From contig NZ_QAJL01000004.1 of NCBI RefSeq assembly GCF_003852525.1, positions 7,258-71,257 on the forward strand: 64,000 nt of DNA. Reading direction: 5' to 3'. The notes under the pieces are model-generated. The model did not search any database and was not told the DNA's origin. It saw only the letters and a program-made list of their open reading frames with translations. The translations under genes and the position numbers were made by a program. Of this stretch, positions 52,463-61,320 are shown piece after piece (the stretch's first letter is position 1; every line of letters begins with the position of its first letter). Source of the DNA: Pedobacter sp. KBW06 (GTDB lineage: Bacteria; Bacteroidota; Bacteroidia; Sphingobacteriales; Sphingobacteriaceae).

Positions 52463-54166
52463 ATGAGCAATTTAAATACAAAGGCAACGGCGCAGAATAC
52501 CTATGATGCGATTGTTGTAGGATCAGGAATTAGTGGTGGCTGGGCTGCAAAAGAATTAACAGAAAAAGGTTTGAAAGTTTTACTTCTGGAAAGAGGAAGA
52601 AACGTTGAACACATAAAAGACTACACCACGGCAATGAAAAAGCCATGGGAATTTGAACACCGCGGAAGGTTAACGGAAGCGCAAAAAGAGTCACATCCGG
52701 TTCAGATCAGAGATTATCCTTATCAGGAATACAATGAAAGCTTCTGGGTAAATGACCACGACTGTCCTTATACAGAAGTGAAACGTTTTGACTGGTACCG
52801 CGGTTTCCATGTAGGTGGTAAATCATTGATGTGGGGCCGTCAGAGTTACCGCTTGAGTGACCTGAATTTCGAAGACAATGCAAAAGACGGACACGGTGTA
52901 GACTGGCCGATCAGGTATAAAGACATTGCGCCATGGTACGACTATGTAGAGAAATTTGCAGGTATCAGCGGACAGGCAGAAAACTACCCTCACTTCCCTG
53001 ACGGACAATTCCTTCCACCAATGGAAATGAACTGTGTGGAAAAAGATGTGAAGAAAAGAATTGAAGACAAATGGAAAAAATCCAGGATCATGACCATCGG
53101 CCGTACGGCAAATTTAACGGTGGAACATGGCGGAAGGGGTAAATGCCAATACCGTAACCTGTGCAGCAGGGGATGTCCTTTTGGCGCTTATTTCAGCACC
53201 CAGTCCTCTACCCTTCCGGCAGCAGTGGCCACAGGGAATTTAACCCTTCGTCCTTTTTCCCTGGTAAATACCATCATCTACGATAAAGAAACACAAAAAG
53301 CAAAAGGAGTAGTCGTAATCGATTCCGAAACTAAGGAGACGATTGAGTATTATGCAAAAATTGTATTCGTTAACGGATCAACTTTAGGCTCTACTTTCTT
53401 ATTGCTAAACTCTACTTCAGACATCTTCCCTAACGGATTAGGTAATGGAAGCGGCGAATTGGGTCATAACCTGATGGACCACCACTTCCGTTGCGGTGCT
53501 TCAGGAAGAGCAGAAGGTTTTGACGATAAATACACTTTCGGAAGAAGGGCAAACGGAATCTATATTCCGAGATACAGAAACATTGGCAACGACAAACGTG
53601 ACTATGTAAGGGGCTTTGGATACCAGGGTGGTGCAGGTCGCGGAAACTGGCATGCCGATGTAGCAGAACTTGCTTTTGGTGGTGATTTCAAAGACCAGAT
53701 GACCGTTCCGGGTGCATGGAACATGGGCTTGGGTGGTTTCGGAGAATCGCTTCCATACCATGAAAACCGTGTTTACATCGATAAAAGCAAAAAAGATAAA
53801 TGGGGACAACCTGTTCTGGCAATTGATTGTGAATTCAAAGACAACGAGCAAAAAATGCGCGTAGACATGATGAACGATGCTGCCGAAATGCTGGAAGCCG
53901 CAGGAATCAAGGATGTACATACCTATGATAATGGTTCAACTCCGGGAATGGCGATCCATGAAATGGGTACCGCACGTATGGGACATGATCCTAAAACGTC
54001 TGTGCTGAATAAATTCAACCAGATGCATGAAGTGAAAAATGTATTCGTAACCGACGGTTCATGTATGCCTTCTGCTGCTTGTCAGAATCCATCATTAACC
54101 TATATGGCACTGACCGCAAGGGCATGTGATTTTGCAGTTAATGAACTTAAAAAAGGAAACCTTTAA
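52463..54166 (+). CDS. GMC flavoprotein oxidoreductase (glycoside 3-dehydrogenase candidate)
   Basis: 567 residues. FAD-binding GSGISG at 20-25 opens the Rossmann domain; the C-terminal GMC domain holds the catalytic His in MAIHEMGTARMG and Asn in CQNPSLTYMALT. Cys228, Cys234 and Cys238 (KCQYRNLCSRGC) form a triad that resembles the Fe-S site of FAD-dependent glucose dehydrogenases. There is no own signal peptide: it would travel with the Tat-bearing small subunit. With the cytochrome c nearby, it likely passes electrons from sugar C3 (or C1) oxidation to the respiratory chain. Confidence 0.9.
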   Translation: MSNLNTKATAQNTYDAIVVGSGISGGWAAKELTEKGLKVLLLERGRNVEHIKDYTTAMKKPWEFEHRGRLTEAQKESHPVQIRDYPYQEYNESFWVNDHDCPYTEVKRFDWYRGFHVGGKSLMWGRQSYRLSDLNFEDNAKDGHGVDWPIRYKDIAPWYDYVEKFAGISGQAENYPHFPDGQFLPPMEMNCVEKDVKKRIEDKWKKSRIMTIGRTANLTVEHGGRGKCQYRNLCSRGCPFGAYFSTQSSTLPAAVATGNLTLRPFSLVNTIIYDKETQKAKGVVVIDSETKETIEYYAKIVFVNGSTLGSTFLLLNSTSDIFPNGLGNGSGELGHNLMDHHFRCGASGRAEGFDDKYTFGRRANGIYIPRYRNIGNDKRDYVRGFGYQGGAGRGNWHADVAELAFGGDFKDQMTVPGAWNMGLGGFGESLPYHENRVYIDKSKKDKWGQPVLAIDCEFKDNEQKMRVDMMNDAAEMLEAAGIKDVHTYDNGSTPGMAIHEMGTARMGHDPKTSVLNKFNQMHEVKNVFVTDGSCMPSAACQNPSLTYMALTARACDFAVNELKKGNL

Positions 54167-54170
54167 AATT

Positions 54171-54205
54171 AAACCTGCATGCTTGTAAAACTGGCATGCA
54201 GGTTT
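54171..54205 (+). terminator. Hairpin after the GMC gene
   Basis: Perfect 12-base stem AAACCTGCATGC/GCATGCAGGTTT with an 11-base loop and only a short T-rich tail, so it may reduce rather than stop transcription into the downstream genes. Confidence 0.6.
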
Positions 54206-54268
54206 TATATTTAAGCCCTGCTAAGTCGGTTTAGATATCATAAAAACAACAAATAATAAATTATTCTG

Positions 54269-55429
54269 ATGAACAACAGAAAGATGAGAATGGGCATGAT
54301 CGGTGGAGGTAAAGACGCATTTATCGGCGCCGTTCACCGCATTGCAGCAAATATGGATGGTCAGGTTGAGTTTTGCTGTGGCGCTTTAAGTGTAAATCCT
54401 GAAGTAGGCAGGCAATCCGGAAAAGAACTTTTCCTGGACGACGACAGAATCTACGAAAACTATCAGGAGCTGATCGAAAAAGAAAGTCAGCTGCCCGCAG
54501 ATAAACGCATAGATTTCGTCACCATCGTGACCCCTAATTTCGCTCACTTTGCACCTGCAATGATGGCGCTTGACCATGGCTTTAATGTCGTAATCGAGAA
54601 ACCTATTGCCTTATCTCTGGATGAAGCAAAACAACTGCAACAAAAAGTTGAAGAAACAGGACTGGTGCTTTGCCTTACCCATACTTATTCCGGTTACCCA
54701 ATGGTGAAACAGGCCAGGGAAATGGTGAAAGAAGGAAAGTTCGGTGCCATTAGAAAAATAATGGTCGAATATCCACAGGGATGGTTGAGTACGCTGACTG
54801 AAAAAGAAGGCAATTCCGGTGCTGCATGGCGCACAGACCCAAAGAAAAGCGGCAAAAGCGGCTGTATGGGAGATATCGGCACACATGCTGCCCAACTGGC
54901 AGAATACATCTCCGGATTAAAGATCACCAAACTTTGTGCAGATTTAAATATCGTAGTTCCTGGTCGTGGATTAGATGATGATGGAAACGTCTTATTAAAA
55001 TTCGACAATGGTGCCAACGGTGTGCTGATCGCTTCGCAAATTGCTGCGGGAGAAGAAAATGCACTGAAAATTAAAATCTATGGAGAAAAAGGAGGCCTGG
55101 AATGGCACCAGATGGAACCGAATACTTTAATCGTAAAATGGCTGGATCAGCCGGCACAGATTTACCGCGCCGGACAACCTTACCTGTCTGACATTGCCAA
55201 ACACAATACCCGTGTTCCGGGAGGACATCCGGAAGGTTACCTGGAGGCTTTTGCAAATATTTACAGAAACTTTGCGTTAACATTAGGAGCGATCCAAAAA
55301 GGTGAAGAACCAACAGCTGCGATGCTCGACTTCCCTAAAGTAGAAGATGGCGTAAGAGGAATGGCATTTATTGAAAATGTGGTGGCTTCCTCAGCCTCTG
55401 ATCAAAAGTGGTTTGATTTTAACATATAA
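54269..55429 (+). CDS. Gfo/Idh/MocA-family oxidoreductase (cytosolic)
   Basis: 386 residues, no leader. NAD(P)-binding GGGKDAFIGAVH region near the N terminus, the EKP motif in NVVIEKPIAL and the catalytic Asp-His pair in GCMGDIGTHAAQLAEYISG. Family members oxidise or reduce sugar hydroxyls with NAD(P). As the cytosolic member of this operon it may reduce the imported 3-keto sugar. It sits six bases before the TIM-barrel gene, so the two are tightly co-translated. Confidence 0.92.
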   Translation: MNNRKMRMGMIGGGKDAFIGAVHRIAANMDGQVEFCCGALSVNPEVGRQSGKELFLDDDRIYENYQELIEKESQLPADKRIDFVTIVTPNFAHFAPAMMALDHGFNVVIEKPIALSLDEAKQLQQKVEETGLVLCLTHTYSGYPMVKQAREMVKEGKFGAIRKIMVEYPQGWLSTLTEKEGNSGAAWRTDPKKSGKSGCMGDIGTHAAQLAEYISGLKITKLCADLNIVVPGRGLDDDGNVLLKFDNGANGVLIASQIAAGEENALKIKIYGEKGGLEWHQMEPNTLIVKWLDQPAQIYRAGQPYLSDIAKHNTRVPGGHPEGYLEAFANIYRNFALTLGAIQKGEEPTAAMLDFPKVEDGVRGMAFIENVVASSASDQKWFDFNI

Positions 55430-55434
55430 ACATC

Positions 55435-56487
55435 ATGACAACAATTAAAGGACCCGGAGTTTTTCTTGCCCAGTTCATTGGAGATGAAGCCCCTTTCAAT
55501 TCACTGGATGCCATTTGTGAATGGGCGGCAGGATTAGGTTTTAAAGGCATTCAGATGCCTACACTTGATTCCCGTTTTATCGACCTTCAAAAGGCGGCAG
55601 AAAGTAAAACCTATGCAGATGAGTTAAAAGGTAAGGTACAGGCACATGGATTAGAGATTACAGAACTTTCCACCCACCTTCAGGGACAACTGGTTGCTGT
55701 AAACCCGGCCTATGATCTTGCTTTTGATGCATTTGCTCCTGATCAATATAAAAACAACCCTGCTGAACGGACCAAATGGGCGGTTCAGCAATTAAAATAT
55801 GCAGCGAAAGCTTCGCAAAACCTGGGATTAAATGCCCATGCTACTTTTAGTGGCTCCCTGCTTTGGCATATGTTCCACCCCTGGCCACAACGCCCGGAAG
55901 GTTTGGTCGATGCTGCCTTTACAGAACTTGCCAAAAGATGGACCCCTATTTTAAATGAATTTGACAACTGCGGTGTGGATGTATGTTATGAGATTCACCC
56001 TGGTGAAGATCTGTTCGATGGCATCACTTACGAGATGTTCCTGGAAAAAGTAAACAACCATCCCCGTGCCTGTCTGTTATACGATCCATCACACTTTGTT
56101 TTACAGCAACTGGATTACATTCAGTATATCGATTTCTACCATGAACGCATCAAAGCTTTCCACGTAAAAGATTCTGAGTTCAACCCTACCGGAAAACAAG
56201 GAACTTTTGGTGGATACCAAAGCTGGGCAAACCGCGCAGGAAGATACCGCTCGCCAGGTGATGGTCAGGTGGATTTTAAAACCATTTTCAGTAAATTGGC
56301 CCAATACGATTATCAGGGCTGGGCTGTAATGGAGTGGGAATGCCCGATTAAAGATGCTCAGGTTGGGGCAAAAGAAGGCGCTGAATTGATCAGTAAACAC
56401 ATCATTAAGGTAACGGACAGGGCTTTTGATGACTTTGCCGCTTCCGGTGGAAATGATGATTTCAACAATAAAATTTTAGGTCTATAA
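55435..56487 (+). CDS. Sugar isomerase/epimerase TIM barrel (xylose-isomerase-like)
   Basis: 350 residues, no leader, predicted cytosolic. The AP-endonuclease-2/xylose-isomerase-like barrel shows metal ligands Glu in CYEIHPGEDL, Asp in LLYDPSHFVLQ, His in KAFHVKDSE and Glu in VMEWECPIKD. The long WHMFHPWPQRP loop is typical of the subgroup found next to Gfo/Idh genes in 3-keto-sugar clusters (including the alpha subunits of C-glycoside deglycosidases). It may epimerise, isomerise or eliminate a 3-keto sugar; exact chemistry is not readable. Confidence 0.9.
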   Translation: MTTIKGPGVFLAQFIGDEAPFNSLDAICEWAAGLGFKGIQMPTLDSRFIDLQKAAESKTYADELKGKVQAHGLEITELSTHLQGQLVAVNPAYDLAFDAFAPDQYKNNPAERTKWAVQQLKYAAKASQNLGLNAHATFSGSLLWHMFHPWPQRPEGLVDAAFTELAKRWTPILNEFDNCGVDVCYEIHPGEDLFDGITYEMFLEKVNNHPRACLLYDPSHFVLQQLDYIQYIDFYHERIKAFHVKDSEFNPTGKQGTFGGYQSWANRAGRYRSPGDGQVDFKTIFSKLAQYDYQGWAVMEWECPIKDAQVGAKEGAELISKHIIKVTDRAFDDFAASGGNDDFNNKILGL

Positions 56488-56504
56488 TATTAATACAACA
56501 CAAA

Positions 56505-56894
56505 ATGAAACACACACTATTTATCCTAGCCTGCTTTATTCTTGCTTTAGCTTCTTGCGGAAGCCCGGAATCAAATGCAACAAACACCGCCTCAACAACT
56601 GAAAGTACACCTGCTGCAAGCACTGCCTCCACAGAGAAACACCCTGGAGAAAGACTGATTGCGACTGCAGACTGTATCGGATGCCACAATAAAGTAACCA
56701 AAGTAATTGGCCCAACCTATGAAGAGATTGCCGCCAAATACAGCTTGAATGATGAAACCATTGAATTATTGGCAGGAAAGATCATTGCCGGTGGTAAAGG
56801 TGTTTGGGGAGAAGTTCCAATGACGCCACATGCCAGCCTTTCTAAGGACGATGCCAAAGAAATGGTAAGATATATTCTATCATTGAAAAAATAA
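56505..56894 (+). CDS. Lipoprotein class I cytochrome c
   Basis: 129 residues with a lipoprotein signal (Cys18 in LALASCGS), a Ser/Thr/Ala-rich linker (20-45) and one haem-c domain: CIGCH at 57-61 and the distal Met106 in VPMTPH. It resembles c551/c552-type electron carriers. In this operon it is the natural electron acceptor of the GMC flavoprotein, anchored in the membrane facing the periplasm. Confidence 0.93.
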   Translation: MKHTLFILACFILALASCGSPESNATNTASTTESTPAASTASTEKHPGERLIATADCIGCHNKVTKVIGPTYEEIAAKYSLNDETIELLAGKIIAGGKGVWGEVPMTPHASLSKDDAKEMVRYILSLKK

Positions 56895-56899
56895 CCCTG

Positions 56900-56934
56900 A
56901 ACCACAGAACCAACCAATAAACCACAGAACCAAC
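56900..56934 (+). repeat. Direct repeat with 20-base period
   Basis: The 15 bases AACCACAGAACCAAC occur at 56900-56914 and again at 56920-56934 in the 48-base gap between cytochrome c and the next gene. Could be a replication-slippage duplication or an RNA-binding site. Confidence 0.5.
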
Positions 56935-56942
56935 TGTAAACC

Positions 56943-58388
56943 ATGGAAGAAACCAACAAGAACCAGGACGCTACGTCGAGACGGAGTTTCCTTAAGACTG
57001 CTGCTGTAGCAGCAACTGCATTTATGATTGTTCCCCGTCATGTTTTAGGCGGAAGAGGATTTACCGCACCAAGCGACCGCCTGATTATTGCAGGGATTGG
57101 CGCCGGTGGTAAAGGACAGTCGGATATTGCTAATTTTTATAAAAGTGGCAAGGCCGAAATCGGATTCCTTTGCGATGTACATGACTCCAGGGCTGCTGCC
57201 AGCGTAAAGGCATTCCCGAAAGCAAAGTACTACAGAGATTACCGTGAGCTGTTCGACAAAGAATCCAAGAACTTCGATGCAGTGTCGGTTTCTACTCCGG
57301 ATCATAGCCATGCCATACAGGCTTTAGCGGCTATGCAGCTGGGAAAACATGTATACGTTCAAAAACCATTAACCCACGACATTTATGAAGCCCGTGCATT
57401 AACCGCAGCAGCTTCAAAATATAAAGTAGTGACCCAAATGGGAAACCAGGGTGCATCCAATGATGGACCAAGGCAAATGAAGGAATGGTATGATGCAGGT
57501 TTAATTGGTGATGTACATACGGTATATGCCTGGACAGACAGACCGGTATGGCCTCAGGGCGTACCATGGTCGACCAACAAAGCGCAGGTACCAAGTGACC
57601 TGGACTGGAATTTATGGTTGGGTACTGCCCCTTATAAAGATTATGTGGAAAAACTGGTTCCATTTAACTGGAGAGGCTGGTGGGATTATGGAACAGGCGC
57701 ATTGGGCGATATGGGATGCCACTTGTTAGAGGCTCCGTTCAGCATGCTGAACCTGAAATATGCTTCAGAAGTTCAGGCCAGCGTTGGTTCTGTATATGTA
57801 GATGAATTCAAAAGGGGTTATTTCCCTGACAGTTGCCCGCCATCAAGCCACGTGACCCTAAAGTTCCCGAAAACGAATAAAACCAAGGGTGATGTAGTTG
57901 TTCACTGGATGGACGGCGGTATTCAGCCGGAAAGACCGGAAGAACTGGAAGCAAACGAAGTGTTTGGTGATGGTGGAAACGGAACCCTATTTATTGGTAC
58001 CAAAGGAAAAATGATGGCCAGTACCTATAGCGCAGACCCAAGGTTATTGCCGTTGAGCAAAAATAAAGACATCAGGGTTCCTGAAAGTCTGGCAAGGGTT
58101 AAAGGTGGCGCAGAAGGACATTATGCACAATGGGTGGAAGCTTGTATTGCCGGCTACGGTAAGAAAGAACTAAGTTCTCCTTTTGAGATTGCAGGTCCGC
58201 TAACGGAAGCCTTATTGATGGCCAATCTTGCGATCAGAGCAACTGATATCCAATTGAAAAATGATAAAGGCAGGGCAAGTTTCCCTGGCAGAAACATCAA
58301 ATTACTTTGGGACAATGACAAAATGAGAGTCACCAATTTCGATGCGGTAAACCAATATGTACAACGCGAATACCGTAAAGGTTGGTAA
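56943..58388 (+). CDS. Tat-exported Gfo/Idh/MocA-family oxidoreductase
   Basis: 481 residues with a Tat leader (SRRSFLKTAAVAATAFMI). The Rossmann fold begins at RLIIAGIGAGGKGQSD; the family EKP motif reads VQKPLTHD; and a Trp-rich central part (WPQGVPWS, WRGWWDYGTGALGDMGCHLLEAPF) carries the catalytic Asp-His. It resembles the GH109-like and BT2158-like exported members that use tightly bound NAD. Export through Tat means cofactor is loaded in the cytosol. It could oxidise glycosides at C3 in the periplasm without external NAD turnover, alongside or instead of the GMC enzyme. Confidence 0.9.
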   Translation: MEETNKNQDATSRRSFLKTAAVAATAFMIVPRHVLGGRGFTAPSDRLIIAGIGAGGKGQSDIANFYKSGKAEIGFLCDVHDSRAAASVKAFPKAKYYRDYRELFDKESKNFDAVSVSTPDHSHAIQALAAMQLGKHVYVQKPLTHDIYEARALTAAASKYKVVTQMGNQGASNDGPRQMKEWYDAGLIGDVHTVYAWTDRPVWPQGVPWSTNKAQVPSDLDWNLWLGTAPYKDYVEKLVPFNWRGWWDYGTGALGDMGCHLLEAPFSMLNLKYASEVQASVGSVYVDEFKRGYFPDSCPPSSHVTLKFPKTNKTKGDVVVHWMDGGIQPERPEELEANEVFGDGGNGTLFIGTKGKMMASTYSADPRLLPLSKNKDIRVPESLARVKGGAEGHYAQWVEACIAGYGKKELSSPFEIAGPLTEALLMANLAIRATDIQLKNDKGRASFPGRNIKLLWDNDKMRVTNFDAVNQYVQREYRKGW

Positions 58389-58413
58389 TCCTCATTTCAG
58401 CTAAAAAATAAGA

Positions 58414-58442
58414 AGATGAAGCCGGTACCAAAGGCTTCATCT
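58414..58442 (+). repeat. Hairpin between Gfo/Idh and DUF1080 genes
   Basis: Perfect ten-base stem AGATGAAGCC/GGCTTCATCT with a nine-base loop and no T-tract: an intercistronic hairpin, perhaps tuning mRNA stability. Confidence 0.5.
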
Positions 58443-58468
58443 GACAATTAAAACCAAAAAATAAATAG

Positions 58469-59158
58469 ATGAAACAATATATTTTCTCAGCCATGTTCTT
58501 AACTGCGGTCATCGGATCTGCAACAGCACAATCTGGCAAAAAAGGATTTACAAAACTGTTCGACGGTAAATCTACCGCCGGATGGCATACGTATGGCCAG
58601 ACTACAGCAGGCAGTAAATGGCAGGTAGAAGATGGTACGCTTCATTTCGTTCCTAAATCAGGAAGAGAAGGTGGCGGAGATCTGGTAACCGACAAGGAAT
58701 ACAGCAATTTCCACCTTAAAATCGACTGGAAAGTAGCGCCAAAAGCAAATAGCGGAATCATTTTCTATGTTAATGAAGATAAGGCTAAATATTCCAATAC
58801 TTACGTTACAGGTTTAGAGATGCAGGTATTGGACAATGATGGACATCCGGATGGAAAGATTACCAAACACCGTGCAGGAGACCTTTATGACCTGATTAAA
58901 AGCAGTTCAGAGCCGGTAAAACCTGTCGGAGAATGGAACACAGCAGAGATCATCAGCAAAAACGGCAAACTGGAACTTAAATTAAATGGCGTTAAAATCG
59001 TGAGCACCACCTTGTGGGACGATCAGTTTAAAGCCTTGATTGCAGGAAGCAAATTTGCCGGATGGGAAGGTTTTGGAACTTTCAAGTCAGGAAAGATTGC
59101 CCTTCAGGATCATGGTAATGAGGTTTGGTACCGCAATATTATGATTAAAGAACTATAA
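58469..59158 (+). CDS. DUF1080 3-keto-glycoside hydrolase
   Basis: 229 residues with a Sec signal peptide (cleavage after GSATAQ). The concanavalin-like DUF1080 domain (PF06439) occupies the rest: FTKLFDGKSTAGWHTYG, GLEMQVLDNDGHPDG, KHRAGDLYDLI and ALQDHGNEVWYRNIMIKEL. Characterised family members cleave 3-keto-glycosides by a non-classical route rather than ordinary glycoside hydrolysis. Periplasmic location fits cleavage of a glycoside oxidised by the GMC or Tat-exported Gfo/Idh enzyme. Confidence 0.9.
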   Translation: MKQYIFSAMFLTAVIGSATAQSGKKGFTKLFDGKSTAGWHTYGQTTAGSKWQVEDGTLHFVPKSGREGGGDLVTDKEYSNFHLKIDWKVAPKANSGIIFYVNEDKAKYSNTYVTGLEMQVLDNDGHPDGKITKHRAGDLYDLIKSSSEPVKPVGEWNTAEIISKNGKLELKLNGVKIVSTTLWDDQFKALIAGSKFAGWEGFGTFKSGKIALQDHGNEVWYRNIMIKEL

Positions 59159-59190
59159 TTGATAAAAAAACGAGATATAACTAACCAAAA

Positions 59191-60429
59191 ATGAACCTAA
59201 ACAACCGCATCAAATTGTCAGCCATGATGTTCCTGGAATTCTTTATCTGGGGCGCATGGTTTGTTACACTGGGCACCTTCCTGGGGAATAACCTCAGTGC
59301 AACGGGAGGCCAGAGTGCATCAGTGTTCTCTACCCAATCCTGGGGAGCGATCATTGCCCCTTTTATCATTGGACTGATTGCTGACCGCTATTTTAATGCG
59401 GAGAAGATTCTGGGAGTCCTGCACCTAGTAGGTGCCGTGCTGATGTATCAGATGTATAATGCCACAGACATCAACGTATTTTACCCTTATGTCCTGGGCT
59501 ATATGATCCTGTTTATGCCTACCCTGGCGCTGGTCAACTCGGTTTCTTTCAATCAGATGAAAGACCCGGAAAAAGAATTCTCTACCATCCGGGTATGGGG
59601 AACAATCGGATGGATTGCTGCAGGTTTATTGATCAGTTTCTATTTCCATTGGGATACCGCAGAAGCTGCGAAAGCCGGAATGTTGAAAAATACGTTTCTA
59701 ATGGCTGGTATTGCCTCTCTGACATTGGGATTATTCAGTTTTACCCTGCCAAAAACACCTCCAAAAGTATCATCCGGAGAAAAGGTAAAAATATCGGAGA
59801 TTTTAGGCCTTGATGCCTTAAAGCTGTTAAAGGATAAAAACTTTGCCATCTTCTTTATCTCTTCGATCCTGATCTGTATCCCATTGGCTTTCTATTATCA
59901 GAATGCACACCCATTCCTTTCCAATGTTGGTCTGGAAAACCCTACCGGAAAAATGACCATCGGACAGATTTCCGAAGTGCTCTTCCTGTTACTTTTACCG
60001 GTATTCTTTACCAAATTCGGATTTAAGAAAACCATTTTAGTGGGAATGCTGGCCTGGGGAATCCGTTATGCGCTGTTTGCTTATGGAAACGCAAGTGACC
60101 TGAGCTTCATGCTGATTCTCGGAATTGCCCTTCACGGTATTTGCTATGACTTCTTCTTTGTATCGGGACAGATCTATACCAACTCTGCTGCCGGAGATAA
60201 ATACAAAAGCTCTGCACAAGGCTTAATTACCCTGGCCACCTACGGTGTAGGAATGCTGGTAGGTTTTGAAGTTGCCGGATGGATTACCGATACCTATAAA
60301 CTTGCCGATGGTTCTTTCGACTGGAAAATGGTCTGGATCATTCCTTCAGGAATCGCATTTGTTGTTTTCTTACTGTTTGCACTCTTCTTTACTGATAAAA
60401 AGAAAGTGGAAGCCCAACTGAACCACTAA
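59191..60429 (+). CDS. MFS transporter of the nucleoside-permease-like group
   Basis: 412 residues with twelve predicted membrane segments, beginning MMFLEFFIWGAWFVTLGTFLG and containing STIRVWGTIGWIAAGLLISF and GLITLATYGVGMLVG, which are marks of the NupG-like nucleoside:H+ symporter family. In this setting the substrate is more likely a 3-keto or free monosaccharide than a nucleoside, since no nucleoside-metabolism gene is nearby. Its stop overlaps the next ATG by one base (TAATG). Confidence 0.9.
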   Translation: MNLNNRIKLSAMMFLEFFIWGAWFVTLGTFLGNNLSATGGQSASVFSTQSWGAIIAPFIIGLIADRYFNAEKILGVLHLVGAVLMYQMYNATDINVFYPYVLGYMILFMPTLALVNSVSFNQMKDPEKEFSTIRVWGTIGWIAAGLLISFYFHWDTAEAAKAGMLKNTFLMAGIASLTLGLFSFTLPKTPPKVSSGEKVKISEILGLDALKLLKDKNFAIFFISSILICIPLAFYYQNAHPFLSNVGLENPTGKMTIGQISEVLFLLLLPVFFTKFGFKKTILVGMLAWGIRYALFAYGNASDLSFMLILGIALHGICYDFFFVSGQIYTNSAAGDKYKSSAQGLITLATYGVGMLVGFEVAGWITDTYKLADGSFDWKMVWIIPSGIAFVVFLLFALFFTDKKKVEAQLNH

Positions 60430-61310
60430 TGAGCGAAGAACTAAGCAGGAGAACTGCATTGAAAAGTATTGTTGCCGGAACTGCCGCATTGGGCGTATCC
60501 GCAGCCTTACCTGCCTTTGCACTGGAACCCTATAAATCAACGGCATTGAAAGGAAATGTAAACCACTCCGTTTGCCGATGGTGTTTCGGCGGAATGGAAT
60601 TAGAGGCGCTCTGTATAGAAGCCAAAAAAATAGGACTGAAAGCAATCGACCTGGTAGGTCCTGCAGACTGGCATATCCTGAAGAAACATGGTTTGTATTC
60701 TTCAATGTGTAATGGTGCAGAAATCAACCTTGTTGATGGCTGGAATGACCCTAAATTTCACGCTACCCTGATTAAAAATTATTCAGAGATGATCCCTAAG
60801 GTTGCAGAAGCCGGATACACACAGCTGATCTGCTTTAGCGGAAACCGTCGTGGTAAAGATGACGAAACCGGATGGAACAACTGTGTGGAAGGATTAAAAC
60901 AAGTGATCGGCATTGCCGAGAAACACAATGTGGTATTGGTGATGGAATTGTTAAACAGTAAAGTTGACCATAAAGATTACCAGTGTGATACGACTGCATG
61001 GGGTGCTGAACTGGCTAAAAGACTAGGCTCAGAGAACTTTAAACTGTTGTACGACATTTACCACATGCAAATTGATGAGGGTAATGTGATTGCCAACATC
61101 AACAAATACCACCAGTACATTTCACATTACCATACTGCCGGAGTACCCGGAAGAAACGAAATAGACGAGACTCAGGAGTTATTTTATCCGGCAATCATTA
61201 AGGCCATCGTTGCGACGGGCTTTAAGGGTTACCTCGCCCAGGAATTTATTCCACGGTACAAGGATAAGCTCAAATCACTGAGAGACGCAGTAAATATTTG
61301 TGACGTATAA
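60429..61310 (+). CDS. Tat-exported hydroxypyruvate-isomerase-like TIM barrel
   Basis: 293 residues with a Tat leader (SRRTALKSIVAGTAALGVSAAL). The xylose-isomerase-like barrel resembles the hydroxypyruvate isomerase group: the ligands are Glu in VLVMELLNSKVD, Asp in LLYDIYHMQID, His in YHTAGVPGRNE and Glu in YLAQEFIPR. An export signal on this fold suggests it acts on a periplasmic sugar, not on hydroxypyruvate. It is one-base overlapped with the MFS gene and 10 bases from the next. Confidence 0.9.
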   Translation: MSEELSRRTALKSIVAGTAALGVSAALPAFALEPYKSTALKGNVNHSVCRWCFGGMELEALCIEAKKIGLKAIDLVGPADWHILKKHGLYSSMCNGAEINLVDGWNDPKFHATLIKNYSEMIPKVAEAGYTQLICFSGNRRGKDDETGWNNCVEGLKQVIGIAEKHNVVLVMELLNSKVDHKDYQCDTTAWGAELAKRLGSENFKLLYDIYHMQIDEGNVIANINKYHQYISHYHTAGVPGRNEIDETQELFYPAIIKAIVATGFKGYLAQEFIPRYKDKLKSLRDAVNICDV

Positions 61311-61320
61311 ATTAAAAGCT

